A DNA stretch of 64,000 bases from Alphaproteobacteria bacterium (GCA_030429495.1 JAUIFH010000006.1:62001-126000); one strand, 5' to 3'; positions 20,102-29,215 are shown, counted from the stretch's first letter. Numbers and translations are program-made. The notes: generated from the letters alone by a model not told the origin.

Positions 20102-23033
20102 GGGCGCGTCCTCCCTCCGGGTCGAAGAAGACAGGGTTCACGACCTCGCAGATCACATCGGTTCCGCGCAGGTGATCGACCAGGCGCACCCTTTGCCCGT
20201 GTCGGGCGCGGCCGTCCGTGAGGAAGCCGAGCGCGAGGTGCGTCTTCAGCACCGGCGAATAACAGGCCGAGGTGACATAGCCCTGATCGTTGGCCGAGAC
20301 CGGCTCCGCCCCCTCGTCGAACAGGTGCGCGCCGGCCCCGATCTCGCGCGACATCGGGATCGGGCGCAGGCCGACAAGCTGTTCACGCTTCGGCCCGACA
20401 AGGCCCTCGCGCTGGCTTGCCGCCTTGCCGATGCAGTCCTTCTTGCCCGACACCATGCCGGCAAGACCGATATCGAAAGCGGTCGTCCGGCCGTGGATCT
20501 CGGCATGGGTGATGAAGCCCTTCTCGATCCTGAGGACGTTCAGCGCCTCCATCCCATAGGCGCCGCCGCCAAGGCTTTCGGCTCGGGCCACGAGGTCACG
20601 ATATAGCGCCTCGCCGTATCGGGCGGGCACCGCGATCTCGTAGCCAAGTTCACCCGAGAACGAGATGCGGAACAGCCGCGCGTCGACATCCATGACGCGG
20701 ACGTGACCGCAGGACAGGAACGTCAGCGCCGCATTGTCGACAGGCGTTTCGAGAACCGAGTTCAGAAGCTCTCGCGCCAGCGGACCGGCGACGGCAAACT
20801 GCGCCCATTGCTCGGTGACCGAGATCATCCGCACGTCCCATCCGGGGCAATGCGCCTGATGGACGAATTCGAGATGGCGCATGACCTGTCCGGCCGCCGC
20901 CGTCGTGGTGGTCATGAGGAAGTGGTTTTCCGCCAGACGCGCGGTCGTGCCATCGTCCATAACCAGCCCGTCCTCGCGCAGCATCAGCCCGTAGCGCACG
21001 CGCCCCGGCTTCAGGGTCGAGAAGGTGTTGGTGTAGACGAGGTCGAGGAACCGGCCCGCATCCTTCCCCTGAATGTCGATCTTGCCAAGCGTAGAGACGT
21101 CACAGACGCCGACCCGGTCGCGCACCATCAGAACCTCGCGGTCGCAGCTTTCGCGCCAGGTCTTTTCCGGCGGGCGCGGGAAGTAGGACGGGCGGTACCA
21201 GAGCCCCGCCTCGATCATCGGCGCGCCCCGCTCTCGGGCGGCCTTGTCCGACGTGGTGAATCGCTGCGGGGCAAAACCGGTCCCCTGCCCCCCCGCTCCC
21301 AACGCGGCAATGGACATCGGAACGTAAGGCGGGCGGAACGTCGTAGTGCCCGTCTCGGGAATGCCGCGCCCGGTTGCGTCGGCGAGGATCGCGAGGGCGC
21401 CGACGTTTGAGTTCTTGCCCTGATCGGGGGCCATGCCTTGCGTGGTGTAGCGCTTCATGTGCTCGACTGAGCGGAAGTTCTCCTGCGCGGCCAGACGGAC
21501 ATCCTTCGTCGTGACGTCATTGGCGAAGTCGAGCCAGGCGCGGTGCTTCGGCTCGGGCACTTCCCAGTAGGCGCGAAGCCGCACCGCACCGTCCTCGGCC
21601 TCCGGCAGATCGGTTTTCTTCGGCTTCCGGCCAAGCGCTTCCAGCGCTTCCTCCGCCGCTGCCACGCCTTCGGCCAGACAGGCACGGGTCGAGAACGCGC
21701 CGTTGGAAGATCCGGCGGCAGCAAGGCCCGGCACCATGCCGGGCTTCGGAACGAAGGCCGCGATATCCTCTCGCCATTCGGGGCGGCCGTTCATGTGACA
21801 GGCAAGATGCAGCGCCGGGTTCCAGCCGCCCGATACCGCGAGACAATCGCTGACGATGCGCGAAATCTTCCCTTCGCGGTCTGCGATCACCACCTCCCGC
21901 AGGCCCTTGCGACCGACCGTGTCGACGATGCGCACACCGCGATGGACCGGGAAGTCGCCGCTGACCTCCGCATCCTCGCGCACGTCAATCAGCGCCGCGA
22001 CCTTGAGGCCCGCCGCGACTAGGTCCCGCGCGGTCTTGTGCGCATCATCGTTATTGCAGAAGAGCGTGACGTTGTGACCCGGTGCGACCCCCCAGCGGTT
22101 GAGATAGGCGCGCACCGCCCCCGCTGTCATCACGCCGGGGCGGTCGTTGTTGGCAAAGGCGATCTGGCGTTCATGCGCGCCCGAGGCGAGCACCGCCCGC
22201 TTCGCGACGATCCGCCAGAAGCATTCGCGCGGCAGGTTCTTCGGCGGGTTGGCCAGATGCAGGCCAACCCGCTCCAACGCGCCATAGGTGCCGCCGTCAT
22301 AGGCGCCGGTCACGGTCGTTCGGGTCATCAGCCGGACGTTCGGCATCGTCGCCAGTTCTCCGACGATCCGGGCGGCCCAGTCGGAGGCCGGCTTGCCGCC
22401 GATCTCATGCGTTTCCGCAAGGCACCGGCCGCCCATGAGATGATCCTCTTCCGCGAGAATGACGTCAGCGCCGCCCCGCGCCGCCGTCAGCGCGGCCATC
22501 AGGCCGGCCGGGCCGGAACCGATCACGAGAAGGTCGCAGAAAGCCCAGGCCTTCTCGTAACCCTCATCATTCGACAGACCCGACAGCGCGCCGAGCCCCG
22601 CCGCGCGGCGGATCGCGGGTTCATAGAGGCTTTCCCAGAATTTCCGGGGCCACATGAAGGTCTTGTAGTAGAAACCCGCGCTGAGGAACGGCGCGAAGAG
22701 GTCGTTGACGGCCATGAGATCGGTGTTGACCGAGGGCCAGCAGTTCTGGCCCCGCGCCTCCAGCCCGGCATGGATTTCCTGCACTGTCGCGCGGACATTC
22801 GGCACCTGGCCCGCGCCACGCCCTACGGTGACGAGCGCGTTCGGCTCCTCTGAGCCCGCCGTCATAACCCCGCGGGGGCGGTGATACTTGAAGGACCGGC
22901 CGAAGACCTTCACGCCCGAGGCCAGAAGGGCCGAAGCGAGCGTGTCGCCCTCGAACCCGGTAAAGTCCTTGCAGTCGAAGCGGAAGCCGACCGTGCGGGA
23001 CCGGTCGATCAGCCCCTTGCCCGCGATCCTCAT
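20094..23033 (-). CDS. soxA: Sarcosine oxidase alpha subunit
   Basis: Largest subunit (979 residues) of the enzyme that oxidises sarcosine with O2 and tetrahydrofolate to glycine, H2O2 and 5,10-methylene-tetrahydrofolate. The N-terminal ferredoxin-like part (residues about 1-95) has the FDCKDFTGFEGDTLASALLA segment. The dinucleotide-binding domain starts with LVIGSGPAGLMAALTAARGG at about residue 170. The C-terminal third is an aminomethyltransferase (GcvT-like) folate-binding domain, with the YGLMLREDGLVMDDGTTARL segment and FSGELGYEIAVPARYG. Start overlaps soxD (ATGA) and its end overlaps soxG. Confidence 0.96.
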   Translation of the reverse strand: MRIAGKGLIDRSRTVGFRFDCKDFTGFEGDTLASALLASGVKVFGRSFKYHRPRGVMTAGSEEPNALVTVGRGAGQVPNVRATVQEIHAGLEARGQNCWPSVNTDLMAVNDLFAPFLSAGFYYKTFMWPRKFWESLYEPAIRRAAGLGALSGLSNDEGYEKAWAFCDLLVIGSGPAGLMAALTAARGGADVILAEEDHLMGGRCLAETHEIGGKPASDWAARIVGELATMPNVRLMTRTTVTGAYDGGTYGALERVGLHLANPPKNLPRECFWRIVAKRAVLASGAHERQIAFANNDRPGVMTAGAVRAYLNRWGVAPGHNVTLFCNNDDAHKTARDLVAAGLKVAALIDVREDAEVSGDFPVHRGVRIVDTVGRKGLREVVIADREGKISRIVSDCLAVSGGWNPALHLACHMNGRPEWREDIAAFVPKPGMVPGLAAAGSSNGAFSTRACLAEGVAAAEEALEALGRKPKKTDLPEAEDGAVRLRAYWEVPEPKHRAWLDFANDVTTKDVRLAAQENFRSVEHMKRYTTQGMAPDQGKNSNVGALAILADATGRGIPETGTTTFRPPYVPMSIAALGAGGQGTGFAPQRFTTSDKAARERGAPMIEAGLWYRPSYFPRPPEKTWRESCDREVLMVRDRVGVCDVSTLGKIDIQGKDAGRFLDLVYTNTFSTLKPGRVRYGLMLREDGLVMDDGTTARLAENHFLMTTTTAAAGQVMRHLEFVHQAHCPGWDVRMISVTEQWAQFAVAGPLARELLNSVLETPVDNAALTFLSCGHVRVMDVDARLFRISFSGELGYEIAVPARYGEALYRDLVARAESLGGGAYGMEALNVLRIEKGFITHAEIHGRTTAFDIGLAGMVSGKKDCIGKAASQREGLVGPKREQLVGLRPIPMSREIGAGAHLFDEGAEPVSANDQGYVTSACYSPVLKTHLALGFLTDGRARHGQRVRLVDHLRGTDVICEVVNPVFFDPEGGRARA

Positions 23034-23317
23034 GCCTTCCCCCTGCCCTTCGCGGGCGCCTTGCGGTCCGTCAGCAGACGGGTCGCGGATATCTCATGCG
23101 TGACGGTGTTGCGTGTCACCTCGATCCAGGATGAACAGCCCATCTCGTGATACCAGAGGTCCCGCGTCTCTCCCGCCGGGTTGTCGCGCAGGTGCAGGTA
23201 GTCGTCCCATGCCTCGGCTGGCGCGCCGTCGGCCGGACGGTCAGCATAGATGGCATCGCCGTAGTACGTGAATTCACGCCGGTCGCGGGTGCCGCAGAGG
23301 GGACAGTTTATGCGCAT
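23030..23317 (-). CDS. soxD: Sarcosine oxidase delta subunit
   Basis: Zinc-binding small subunit, 95 residues. The N-terminus has the zinc-knuckle MRINCPLCGTRDRREFTYYG and a further Cys follows in HEMGCSSWIEVTRNT. The conserved YLRDN-like stretch (DYLHLRDNPAG) is present. It overlaps soxA by 4 bases. It is separated from soxB by an unrelated small gene, which is unusual. Confidence 0.93.
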   Translation of the reverse strand: MRINCPLCGTRDRREFTYYGDAIYADRPADGAPAEAWDDYLHLRDNPAGETRDLWYHEMGCSSWIEVTRNTVTHEISATRLLTDRKAPAKGRGKA

Positions 23318-23326
23318 GGAATAGCC

Positions 23327-23770
23327 TCACTCACAGTTCACAACGAGTGCCTCGAAAACACGTGCACCGTCGCTTGAGTAGTATGTGTACCTGAGCTCAC
23401 CACCCAGCCGAACGAACGAAGCTAGAACGTCCGCGCCACATACCATCTTTTTTGTGCTCAGCACGCCCTTCTCTCTAAATTCACTGACGGACATGCCGGA
23501 CCGCCGAACGCTCTCACTCAATTGTTCGCCGGATAGTTCCCAGTGGCCAACTACACTCACCGTTGTGTTCTCGGCATAGATCTCCACGAGTGTTGTGCCG
23601 TCGTTGGTTTTCATGGGGAGCATTTTACCAATCTCAAGGGTAATCTCGTCTGCCCGCTGACACATATCCTCGCCAATTAAGTTCGGCTTGCAGACAAAGT
23701 CTTGCGCAGCGCCGGGTTTCGGCGCGAAGAAAAGCGCAGAAGCCAACAATGCTAACGGCACATTAGACAT
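23327..23770 (-). CDS. Small secreted hypothetical protein inserted in the sox operon
   Basis: Unrecognised 147-residue protein. It has a signal peptide (MSNVPLALLASALFFAPKPG, cleavage after GAAQ-type AA near residue 22) and four or more cysteines in the mature part (FVCKP, DMCQRAD, MVCGAD, VVNCE at the very end), suggesting disulfides in the periplasm. ATG 23770 is chosen because GGAGG lies 5 bases upstream; ATG 23773 is too close. It starts 10 bases after the soxB stop and ends 9 bases before soxD, so it is co-transcribed. Base composition is visibly lower in GC than the flanking sox genes, which suggests later insertion. No sarcosine-oxidase role is known for such a protein. Confidence 0.75.
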   Translation of the reverse strand: MSNVPLALLASALFFAPKPGAAQDFVCKPNLIGEDMCQRADEITLEIGKMLPMKTNDGTTLVEIYAENTTVSVVGHWELSGEQLSESVRRSGMSVSEFREKGVLSTKKMVCGADVLASFVRLGGELRYTYYSSDGARVFEALVVNCE

Positions 23771-23780
23771 CATCGCCTCC

Positions 23781-25031
23781 TCAATGCAGGTTGTGCTGCG
23801 ATCCGGTGCCTTCTTCATCCAGAAGATGGCCCGTGGCGAAACGGTTGAGGCGGAAGCGGCGGGCGACCTCGTGACTTTCGCCAGTGGCCATCAGATGGGC
23901 CATGCACCAGCCCGAGGCAGGCACGGCCTTGAAGCCGCCGTAGTTCCAGCCGCAATCGATATAGAGCCCGCCGACATCCGTCTTGTCGATTATGGGCGAG
24001 CCGTCGGGCGTCATGTCCATGATGCCACCCCATGACCGCAGCACCCTGGCCTTGCCGATCATCGGCATCAGCGTCATGCCCGCCTCCATCACATGTTCGA
24101 CCATCGGCAGGTTCCCCCGCGCGGCATAGGAGGAATAGAAATCCAGATCGCCGCCAAAGACGAGCCCGCCCTTGTCGCTCTGCGAGATGTAAAAATGTCC
24201 CATGCCGAAGCTGACGACATGGTCGATGACGGGCTTCAGCCCTTCGGTCACGAAGGCCTGCAGGATGTGGGACTCGATCGGCAGGCGCATTCCCGCCATC
24301 GCGGCGACCTGCCCCGACCGGCCGGCAACGATGATGCCGACCTTCTTCGCGCGGATCGCGCCCCGGGTCGTCTGCACGCCGGTCACGCGGCCATCCACGA
24401 TGTCGATCCCCGTCACCTCGCAATTCTGAATCAGGTCGACGCCTCGCTGATCCGCACCACGCGCATAGCCCCAGGCGACCGCATCATGCCGCGCCGACCC
24501 GCCGCGACGGTGCAGAAGGCCACCGTAGATCGGAAACCGCGTCTGTTCGAAATCGAGATAGGGCAGATGGCGCCGCACGCCCTCGCGGTCCAGAAGCTCC
24601 GCATCGTCGCCCTGATTGATCATCGCGTTGCCGCGCCGGGCGAAGGCATCGCGCTGACCGTCTGAATGGAAGAGGTTGATGAGGCCGCGCTGCGAATGCA
24701 TGACGTTGTAGTTGAGCTCGGCCTCCAGCCCTTCCCAGAGTTTCAATGAGTGGGAATAGAACTCCTGATTGCCCGGCAGGAAATAGTTCGCCCGCACGAT
24801 CGTGGTGTTGCGCCCGACATTGCCGCCGCCGAGATAGCCCTTCTCGAGCACCGCGACATTGGTGATGCCATGGTTCTTGGCGAGGTAGTAGGCGGTCGAG
24901 AGACCATGCCCGCCGCCACCGATGATCACGACCTCATATTCCGGTTTCGGATCGGGATCGCGCCAGGCTGGTTTCCAGCCTTTGTTACCGGAAAACCCTT
25001 CGGCGATCACCTTCAGCGCGGAATACCGCAT
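23781..25031 (-). CDS. soxB: Sarcosine oxidase beta subunit
   Basis: Flavoprotein subunit (416 residues) that binds FAD non-covalently and FMN covalently, and carries the sarcosine oxidation site. The FAD motif is VVIIGGGGHGLSTAYYLAKN at residues 34-53. The segment LLHRRGGSARHDAVAWGYA (172-190) holds histidines of the covalent-FMN region of the family. The C-terminal part ends with IDCGWNYGGFKAVPASG. It is the first gene of the sox operon; 5' of it lie two inverted repeats in a 128-base gap. Confidence 0.95.
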   Translation of the reverse strand: MRYSALKVIAEGFSGNKGWKPAWRDPDPKPEYEVVIIGGGGHGLSTAYYLAKNHGITNVAVLEKGYLGGGNVGRNTTIVRANYFLPGNQEFYSHSLKLWEGLEAELNYNVMHSQRGLINLFHSDGQRDAFARRGNAMINQGDDAELLDREGVRRHLPYLDFEQTRFPIYGGLLHRRGGSARHDAVAWGYARGADQRGVDLIQNCEVTGIDIVDGRVTGVQTTRGAIRAKKVGIIVAGRSGQVAAMAGMRLPIESHILQAFVTEGLKPVIDHVVSFGMGHFYISQSDKGGLVFGGDLDFYSSYAARGNLPMVEHVMEAGMTLMPMIGKARVLRSWGGIMDMTPDGSPIIDKTDVGGLYIDCGWNYGGFKAVPASGWCMAHLMATGESHEVARRFRLNRFATGHLLDEEGTGSQHNLH

Positions 25032-25046
25032 GGCCAGCCTCCCTAT

Positions 25047-25064
25047 CCGGTTTCAGTGAACCGG
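25047..25064 (-). promoter_or_regulatory. Inverted repeat in the soxB leader
   Basis: CCGGTT-N6-AACCGG, 16 bases upstream of the soxB ATG on the minus strand. It could form a small hairpin in the leader mRNA or be a protein site. Support is only the symmetry and position. Confidence 0.3.
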
Positions 25065-25111
25065 CCCTCGGCCGAATTTTCAACGCCTGACCGCAATTTC
25101 CGCGCGATTCC

Positions 25112-25128
25112 GCGACAAACTTTGTCGC
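25112..25128. promoter_or_regulatory. 17-bp palindrome upstream of soxB (candidate operator)
   Basis: GCGACAAA-C-TTTGTCGC is a perfect 8-1-8 palindrome located 81 bases upstream of the soxB start in the gap before the operon. The symmetry is of the type bound by GntR- or LysR-like dimers. No regulator gene lies next to the operon, so the binding protein is unknown. Confidence 0.5.
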
Positions 25129-25159
25129 AAGCCGGCCGTGGCGGCGAAAAAGCAGACTG

Positions 25160-26797
25160 CTAAGACCCCGGCCCCTCGGCTTCCGGCGGTTCGCCGACCG
25201 GAACCAGCCACCCCTCGTAGCGCACGATCCTGCCCAGCCCGAGCGGTGCGTGCAGATCGACATCGAAGCGGAAGCGCCCGCCTTCCGCGGTTTCCACGGC
25301 GATGCTCTTCGGCAGCAGGGGCCGGGGCAGCGGCAGCGGGCCAAGCCATCCGCCGCCCACAGGAAACTGCAGCGCGCCATCCTGCTCGTGCAGGGCGATG
25401 ACGAAGGTCAAGGGGCCAAACCGCTCGGTCATTCGCCCGCGCCGCCGAGCGAGATATGAGCGGAAGACCCGGCCGCCGAAAGCGCGTTCCCAGCATTCGC
25501 CGGACGCAGTCCGGCACTTTGTCACGGTCAGCGGCAGGTCGCCGGCCGGCGGAAATCGGAACAGGGCGGCGAGTATCCACGCCACGGCACCGCGCCCGCG
25601 CGTGACCTTCGCGCGCCCCTGAAGCCGCAGGCAGCCGGCCCAGTCATGGCTTTCGCGCACCGCGCCGGGCAGGCGGTCGAAGGCCGGACCGAGATGGGCG
25701 GGAAAGAGCGGCTGCTCAATGCCGCGATCGCGGGCGAAACCGATGCGGAGGTCGTCCATCGCCGCCTCGAACGCGGCAAGGGGCCGTTCCGCCAGCGCCG
25801 GCCTTGCGCCCGGCGGAATGCTGTCCGCTGCCCGCAACATCGCGCGCGCGGCAACAGCAGGGACGAAAGGCCCCTCCCCCGCTTCGGCAAGAAGCCGCCA
25901 TTCCGCGCGGACGAGCCGACCTTTGTCGCGCCCCGTCACACGCACCACCATCCCGCCCCGGGCCGATCCGAGCGGCCAGAGCAGAAGCGCAAGCGCCCGC
26001 AGGAACGTCACCATGCGCCCGCCCGACGGCATGCCCGTTGCCGCCCGAAGGCGCGACAGAGCGGCCAGCCCGGCATTCATCACGCCGAGTTCCAGCCCGG
26101 CCCGAAAACTGACGGAGCGGGCGGCGAAATGCTCAGGGAAAAGCCGGTTGTCGGGCACTTCGATCTGGTAGCCGCGGCGGCTGAGGCCGGGGGCCAGCGC
26201 GTAGCGGCGCGGATCGCTCCAGCCGCGCCGCTCTTCCCATGCCGCACCCTGCCAGAGGCAGAACGGCGTGCCGGTGCGGGCGAGGATCGCGCCGACGACG
26301 GACCGGCCGCGCGGTGCGCGGTTGCCCGGCAGGATGGCGATGTCGATCTCCTCGACGGAAGCCATGCCCTCGGCAAGAGAGGTGACTGCTGCCGAGGACA
26401 ACGCGGGCACCGAGGACACACCCGAAAGCGCGAAGACGCCCGCCGCCTTCGCCTCGGTGTCGAGCGCGGCAATGCCGGCGCAGAACCCGGCCTCGTCGGC
26501 GAGGTCAAGGTAATGGATCCGCCGGGCAATGCAGGCCCGGGCAAGGCGCCAGGGATCGTCACCGTAGGCATGGAACGGTCCGGCGGCATCGACGATGGCA
26601 TCCGGCCCCTCGTCCCATAGCGGGGTGAGTTCTCCCCGCAGGTCGACCCGGATCGCGCGGGCGCCAAGCTGCCCCGCCAGTGCCTGAGCGCGGGCAAGGT
26701 CGCGCGCAGCGATCACGAGCGCATGCCCGTCGCGTACCAGCAGTTCCGCCAGACGGCTGCCGAAGACACCGGTGCCGCCGAGAATGACGACCTTCAT
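25160..26797 (-). CDS. Saccharopine-dehydrogenase-like oxidoreductase fused to DUF4166 domain
   Basis: A 545-residue two-domain protein. Residues 1-350 form a Rossmann oxidoreductase (MKVVILGGTGVFGSRLAELL, then AIVDAAGPFHAYGD, with IHYLDLADE) of the saccharopine-dehydrogenase/NAD(P)H-binding group. The C-terminal part, about residues 370-545, fits DUF4166 (QGRAKVTRGRG, ERAFGGRVFRSYL, VDLHAPLGLGRIVRYEGWLV). ATG 26797 is chosen: it overlaps the DCC gene stop (ATGA) and starts directly with the Rossmann strand. The reaction is unknown. The DCC-family partner upstream is a linkage seen with DUF4166 genes. Confidence 0.8.
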   Translation of the reverse strand: MKVVILGGTGVFGSRLAELLVRDGHALVIAARDLARAQALAGQLGARAIRVDLRGELTPLWDEGPDAIVDAAGPFHAYGDDPWRLARACIARRIHYLDLADEAGFCAGIAALDTEAKAAGVFALSGVSSVPALSSAAVTSLAEGMASVEEIDIAILPGNRAPRGRSVVGAILARTGTPFCLWQGAAWEERRGWSDPRRYALAPGLSRRGYQIEVPDNRLFPEHFAARSVSFRAGLELGVMNAGLAALSRLRAATGMPSGGRMVTFLRALALLLWPLGSARGGMVVRVTGRDKGRLVRAEWRLLAEAGEGPFVPAVAARAMLRAADSIPPGARPALAERPLAAFEAAMDDLRIGFARDRGIEQPLFPAHLGPAFDRLPGAVRESHDWAGCLRLQGRAKVTRGRGAVAWILAALFRFPPAGDLPLTVTKCRTASGECWERAFGGRVFRSYLARRRGRMTERFGPLTFVIALHEQDGALQFPVGGGWLGPLPLPRPLLPKSIAVETAEGGRFRFDVDLHAPLGLGRIVRYEGWLVPVGEPPEAEGPGS

Positions 26798-27243
26798 GTC
26801 ATGAGCCGGGCGCGGAGCCGGGGCGACGCGATTGCGCACAGATCCCTTCGCCCGAACAATGCGTAGCGGTTCCGGGCAATCCGCGCGTAAAGCCAGTCAC
26901 GCAAAGGGCGCGGAATCGCGAGAAGCAGGCCAAGCAATCGCCCCCAGCCGCCGGACCGCAATCCGACCCGCGCCATCGCTTCAAAATCGCACCAGACCCG
27001 GCCATCTTCCAGATAAAGCCAACTCTCGGGATCGCCGGAGGCAAGGCCGTAATGGGCGAGCATCGCCCGCCCGAGTGGTGTGGATACCGGGCAGATGCGG
27101 ATGTCGTCCGACCGGTCGAGCCGGTCGATCATCCGTGCCCCGAATGCGCAAAGCGCGCAGTCGCCGTCCATGAAGGCAATGGGTGCCGTGTCGTCGAAGC
27201 CCGGCACCGACGGGTCGTCACGGTAACTGAAAGGCGGACGCAT
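26794..27243 (-). CDS. DCC-family thiol-disulfide oxidoreductase-like protein (DUF393)
   Basis: A 149-residue protein with the family's DxxCxxC motif (FMDGDCALCAFGARMIDRL), the DIRICPVSTPLGRAML segment and a C-terminal RNRYALFGRRD. DUF393 proteins are predicted thioredoxin-like oxidoreductases, mostly without a defined substrate. ATG 27243 gives the natural N-terminus (MRPPFSYRDDPSVPGF). It overlaps the DUF4166 fusion gene, so both products probably act together. A long inverted repeat separates it from the upstream acyl-CoA synthetase gene. Confidence 0.85.
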   Translation of the reverse strand: MRPPFSYRDDPSVPGFDDTAPIAFMDGDCALCAFGARMIDRLDRSDDIRICPVSTPLGRAMLAHYGLASGDPESWLYLEDGRVWCDFEAMARVGLRSGGWGRLLGLLLAIPRPLRDWLYARIARNRYALFGRRDLCAIASPRLRARLMT

Positions 27244-27254
27244 CGAAGGACTCC

Positions 27255-27305
27255 GGTCGCATCGTGCACAGTCTGGCGGGGAAGCCAACGGCTGTCGATG
27301 CGACC
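27255..27305 (-). terminator. Long-loop inverted repeat after the acyl-CoA synthetase gene
   Basis: Perfect 10-base arms GGTCGCATCG / CGATGCGACC separated by 31 bases that themselves contain a small GCC-N3-GGC hairpin. It lies between the synthetase stop codon and the DCC gene on the same strand, so it may terminate or process that transcript. No T-run follows. Confidence 0.4.
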
Positions 27306-27319
27306 TGTTGCGCCCCTGC

Positions 27320-29215
27320 CTACGCGGCCCAGTCCCATGGACGGGTGAATTCGCCAAGCTTGTGGGTCAGCGCCTCCTCGTCGACCGTGCCGGTCTTTTC
27401 GAGACAGGCGACAAGGCCGCGCTTCTTATCCTCCACGACCTCGCGGACGCGAACGGCAAAGCCCGCCTCGGCCAGCGCTGCATCGTAGACGCGCTGGATC
27501 GCGAGCTTGCGAAGGTCGGGCTTGAAGATCTTGCCGACCGCGGTCTTCGGCAGTTCGGACATGATCTCAACATGTTTCGGAATCGCCGCGCGTTCGTGGA
27601 TATGCGCCTTCGCGTGTTCGACCAGCTCATCGGACGTGACCTCGGCACCCGAGACGAGTTCGACATAGGCGCAGGGCAATTCGCCCGCAAAAGCGTCTGG
27701 CTGACCGATCGCACCGACGAAAGCCACGGCCGGATGGCTCATCAGGGCCTCCTCGATCTCGGCCGGGTCGATATTGTGGCCACCGCGGATGATCAGGTCC
27801 TTGGCGCGGCCGGTGATCCAGAGATAGCCGTCGGGGTCGATCCGGCCGAGATCACCGGTGCGCAGATAGCGGCCCTCGGCGAAGAGGTTTCTGTTCTTGT
27901 CGACCTCGGTGTAGGTGGAGCCTTCGAAGACTCCGGGATTGGACACGCAGATTTCGCCCACCTCGTCGACGCCGCAATCCTTGACGACGCCGCCGTCACC
28001 GTCGCTGTGCAGGATCCGCACATGGGTGTAGGGCAGCGGCACGCCCACGGAGCCGACCTTCTTCGACCCGTCCACCGGGTTGCAGGAAACGAGGCAGGTG
28101 GCCTCCGTCAGGCCGTAGCCCTCGGCGATCTGCACGCCGGTCGCTTTCGCGAACCGGTTGTAAAGCTCCAGCGGCAACGGCGCAGAACCCGAGATCGCCG
28201 TCTTGAGCGTGGACACATCGGCATTCACCGGGCGCTGCATCAGCGCCGCGATCGCGGTTGGCACGGTGATGAGGAATGTCACGCCCCAGCGTTCGATCAG
28301 CTTCCAGAAATTGTCGAACACCCCATCGCCGCGGTATCCTGCGGGCGTTGGCATCACGACATGCGCCCCCGCCGCGATCACCGACATGAAGACCGGATAG
28401 GCGGCGAAGACATGGAACAGCGGCAGCGGGCAGATCAGCACGTCGGTCTCGTCGAACAACAACGTACCACCAAGCCAGCCGTTATAGACCATGCCGGAAT
28501 ACTTGTGCTGGGCAACTTTCGGCATCCCGGTCGTGCCGCCGGTATGGAAATATGCCGCGACCCTGTCGCCCTTGCTGTCCTCGAAGGCCAGCCGGTCAGC
28601 GGGATGCTTCGCGCATTCCGCGTTGAAATCCTTCACAATCGCCTTGTGGGCGACCGGGTTCTTCGGCCGCACCAGTGGCACGATCCAGCTTTTCGGCGGG
28701 GTTAGGTAGCGGTTGAGATCGACCTCCAGAACCGTGTGGACATCCGGGGCTAGCTTCAGCGCGGCGGCTGCCTTCTGCGGCACATCGGTCTTCGGGAAGG
28801 TCTTGAGCGTCACGAGAACCTTCGCCTTCGTCTCACGCAGGATCGCGGCGATCTGTTCCGGTTCCAGCAGCGGGTTGATCGGATTGACAATGCCGGCGAC
28901 CGCACCGCCAAGCAGCGTGTAGGCGGTTTCCATGCTGTTGGGCAGAAGGTAGGCGACGACATCGTTTTCGCCCACGCCAAGGCTGCGAAACAGGTTCGCC
29001 GCCTGCGTCACCTTGCCCAGGAGTCCGTCCCATGTGACCGTCTCAGCCTTCGCGCCAGGATCGGAAAGAAGCTGGAAACTGACTGCGTTGCGAGCACCGT
29101 GAGCGTCGCGGGTACGCGAGAGGAACTGATAGAGCGTGACCGGAAGGTCCCGCTTCTCATAAGGCATTTCGTGCTCGACCGCATCGCGGTCGGCAACGCC
29201 CGCAAACTTCCCCAT
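27320..29215 (-). CDS. Fatty-acyl-CoA synthetase (AMP-forming)
   Basis: Activates a carboxylic acid to its CoA thioester through an acyl-adenylate. Length is 631 residues from ATG 29215, which has GGGGAGG 6 bases upstream. The adenylate-forming motifs are present: FHTGGTTGMPKVAQHKYSG, YGLTEATCLVS, the LRTGDLGRIDPDGYLWITGR motif with the hinge Asp, KDLIIRGGHNIDPAEIEEAL, and the C-terminal lysine segment PKTAVGKIFKPDLRKL. No membrane segment. It resembles the long acyl-CoA synthetases of alphaproteobacteria; chain length of the substrate cannot be read. Confidence 0.92.
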   Translation of the reverse strand: MGKFAGVADRDAVEHEMPYEKRDLPVTLYQFLSRTRDAHGARNAVSFQLLSDPGAKAETVTWDGLLGKVTQAANLFRSLGVGENDVVAYLLPNSMETAYTLLGGAVAGIVNPINPLLEPEQIAAILRETKAKVLVTLKTFPKTDVPQKAAAALKLAPDVHTVLEVDLNRYLTPPKSWIVPLVRPKNPVAHKAIVKDFNAECAKHPADRLAFEDSKGDRVAAYFHTGGTTGMPKVAQHKYSGMVYNGWLGGTLLFDETDVLICPLPLFHVFAAYPVFMSVIAAGAHVVMPTPAGYRGDGVFDNFWKLIERWGVTFLITVPTAIAALMQRPVNADVSTLKTAISGSAPLPLELYNRFAKATGVQIAEGYGLTEATCLVSCNPVDGSKKVGSVGVPLPYTHVRILHSDGDGGVVKDCGVDEVGEICVSNPGVFEGSTYTEVDKNRNLFAEGRYLRTGDLGRIDPDGYLWITGRAKDLIIRGGHNIDPAEIEEALMSHPAVAFVGAIGQPDAFAGELPCAYVELVSGAEVTSDELVEHAKAHIHERAAIPKHVEIMSELPKTAVGKIFKPDLRKLAIQRVYDAALAEAGFAVRVREVVEDKKRGLVACLEKTGTVDEEALTHKLGEFTRPWDWAA

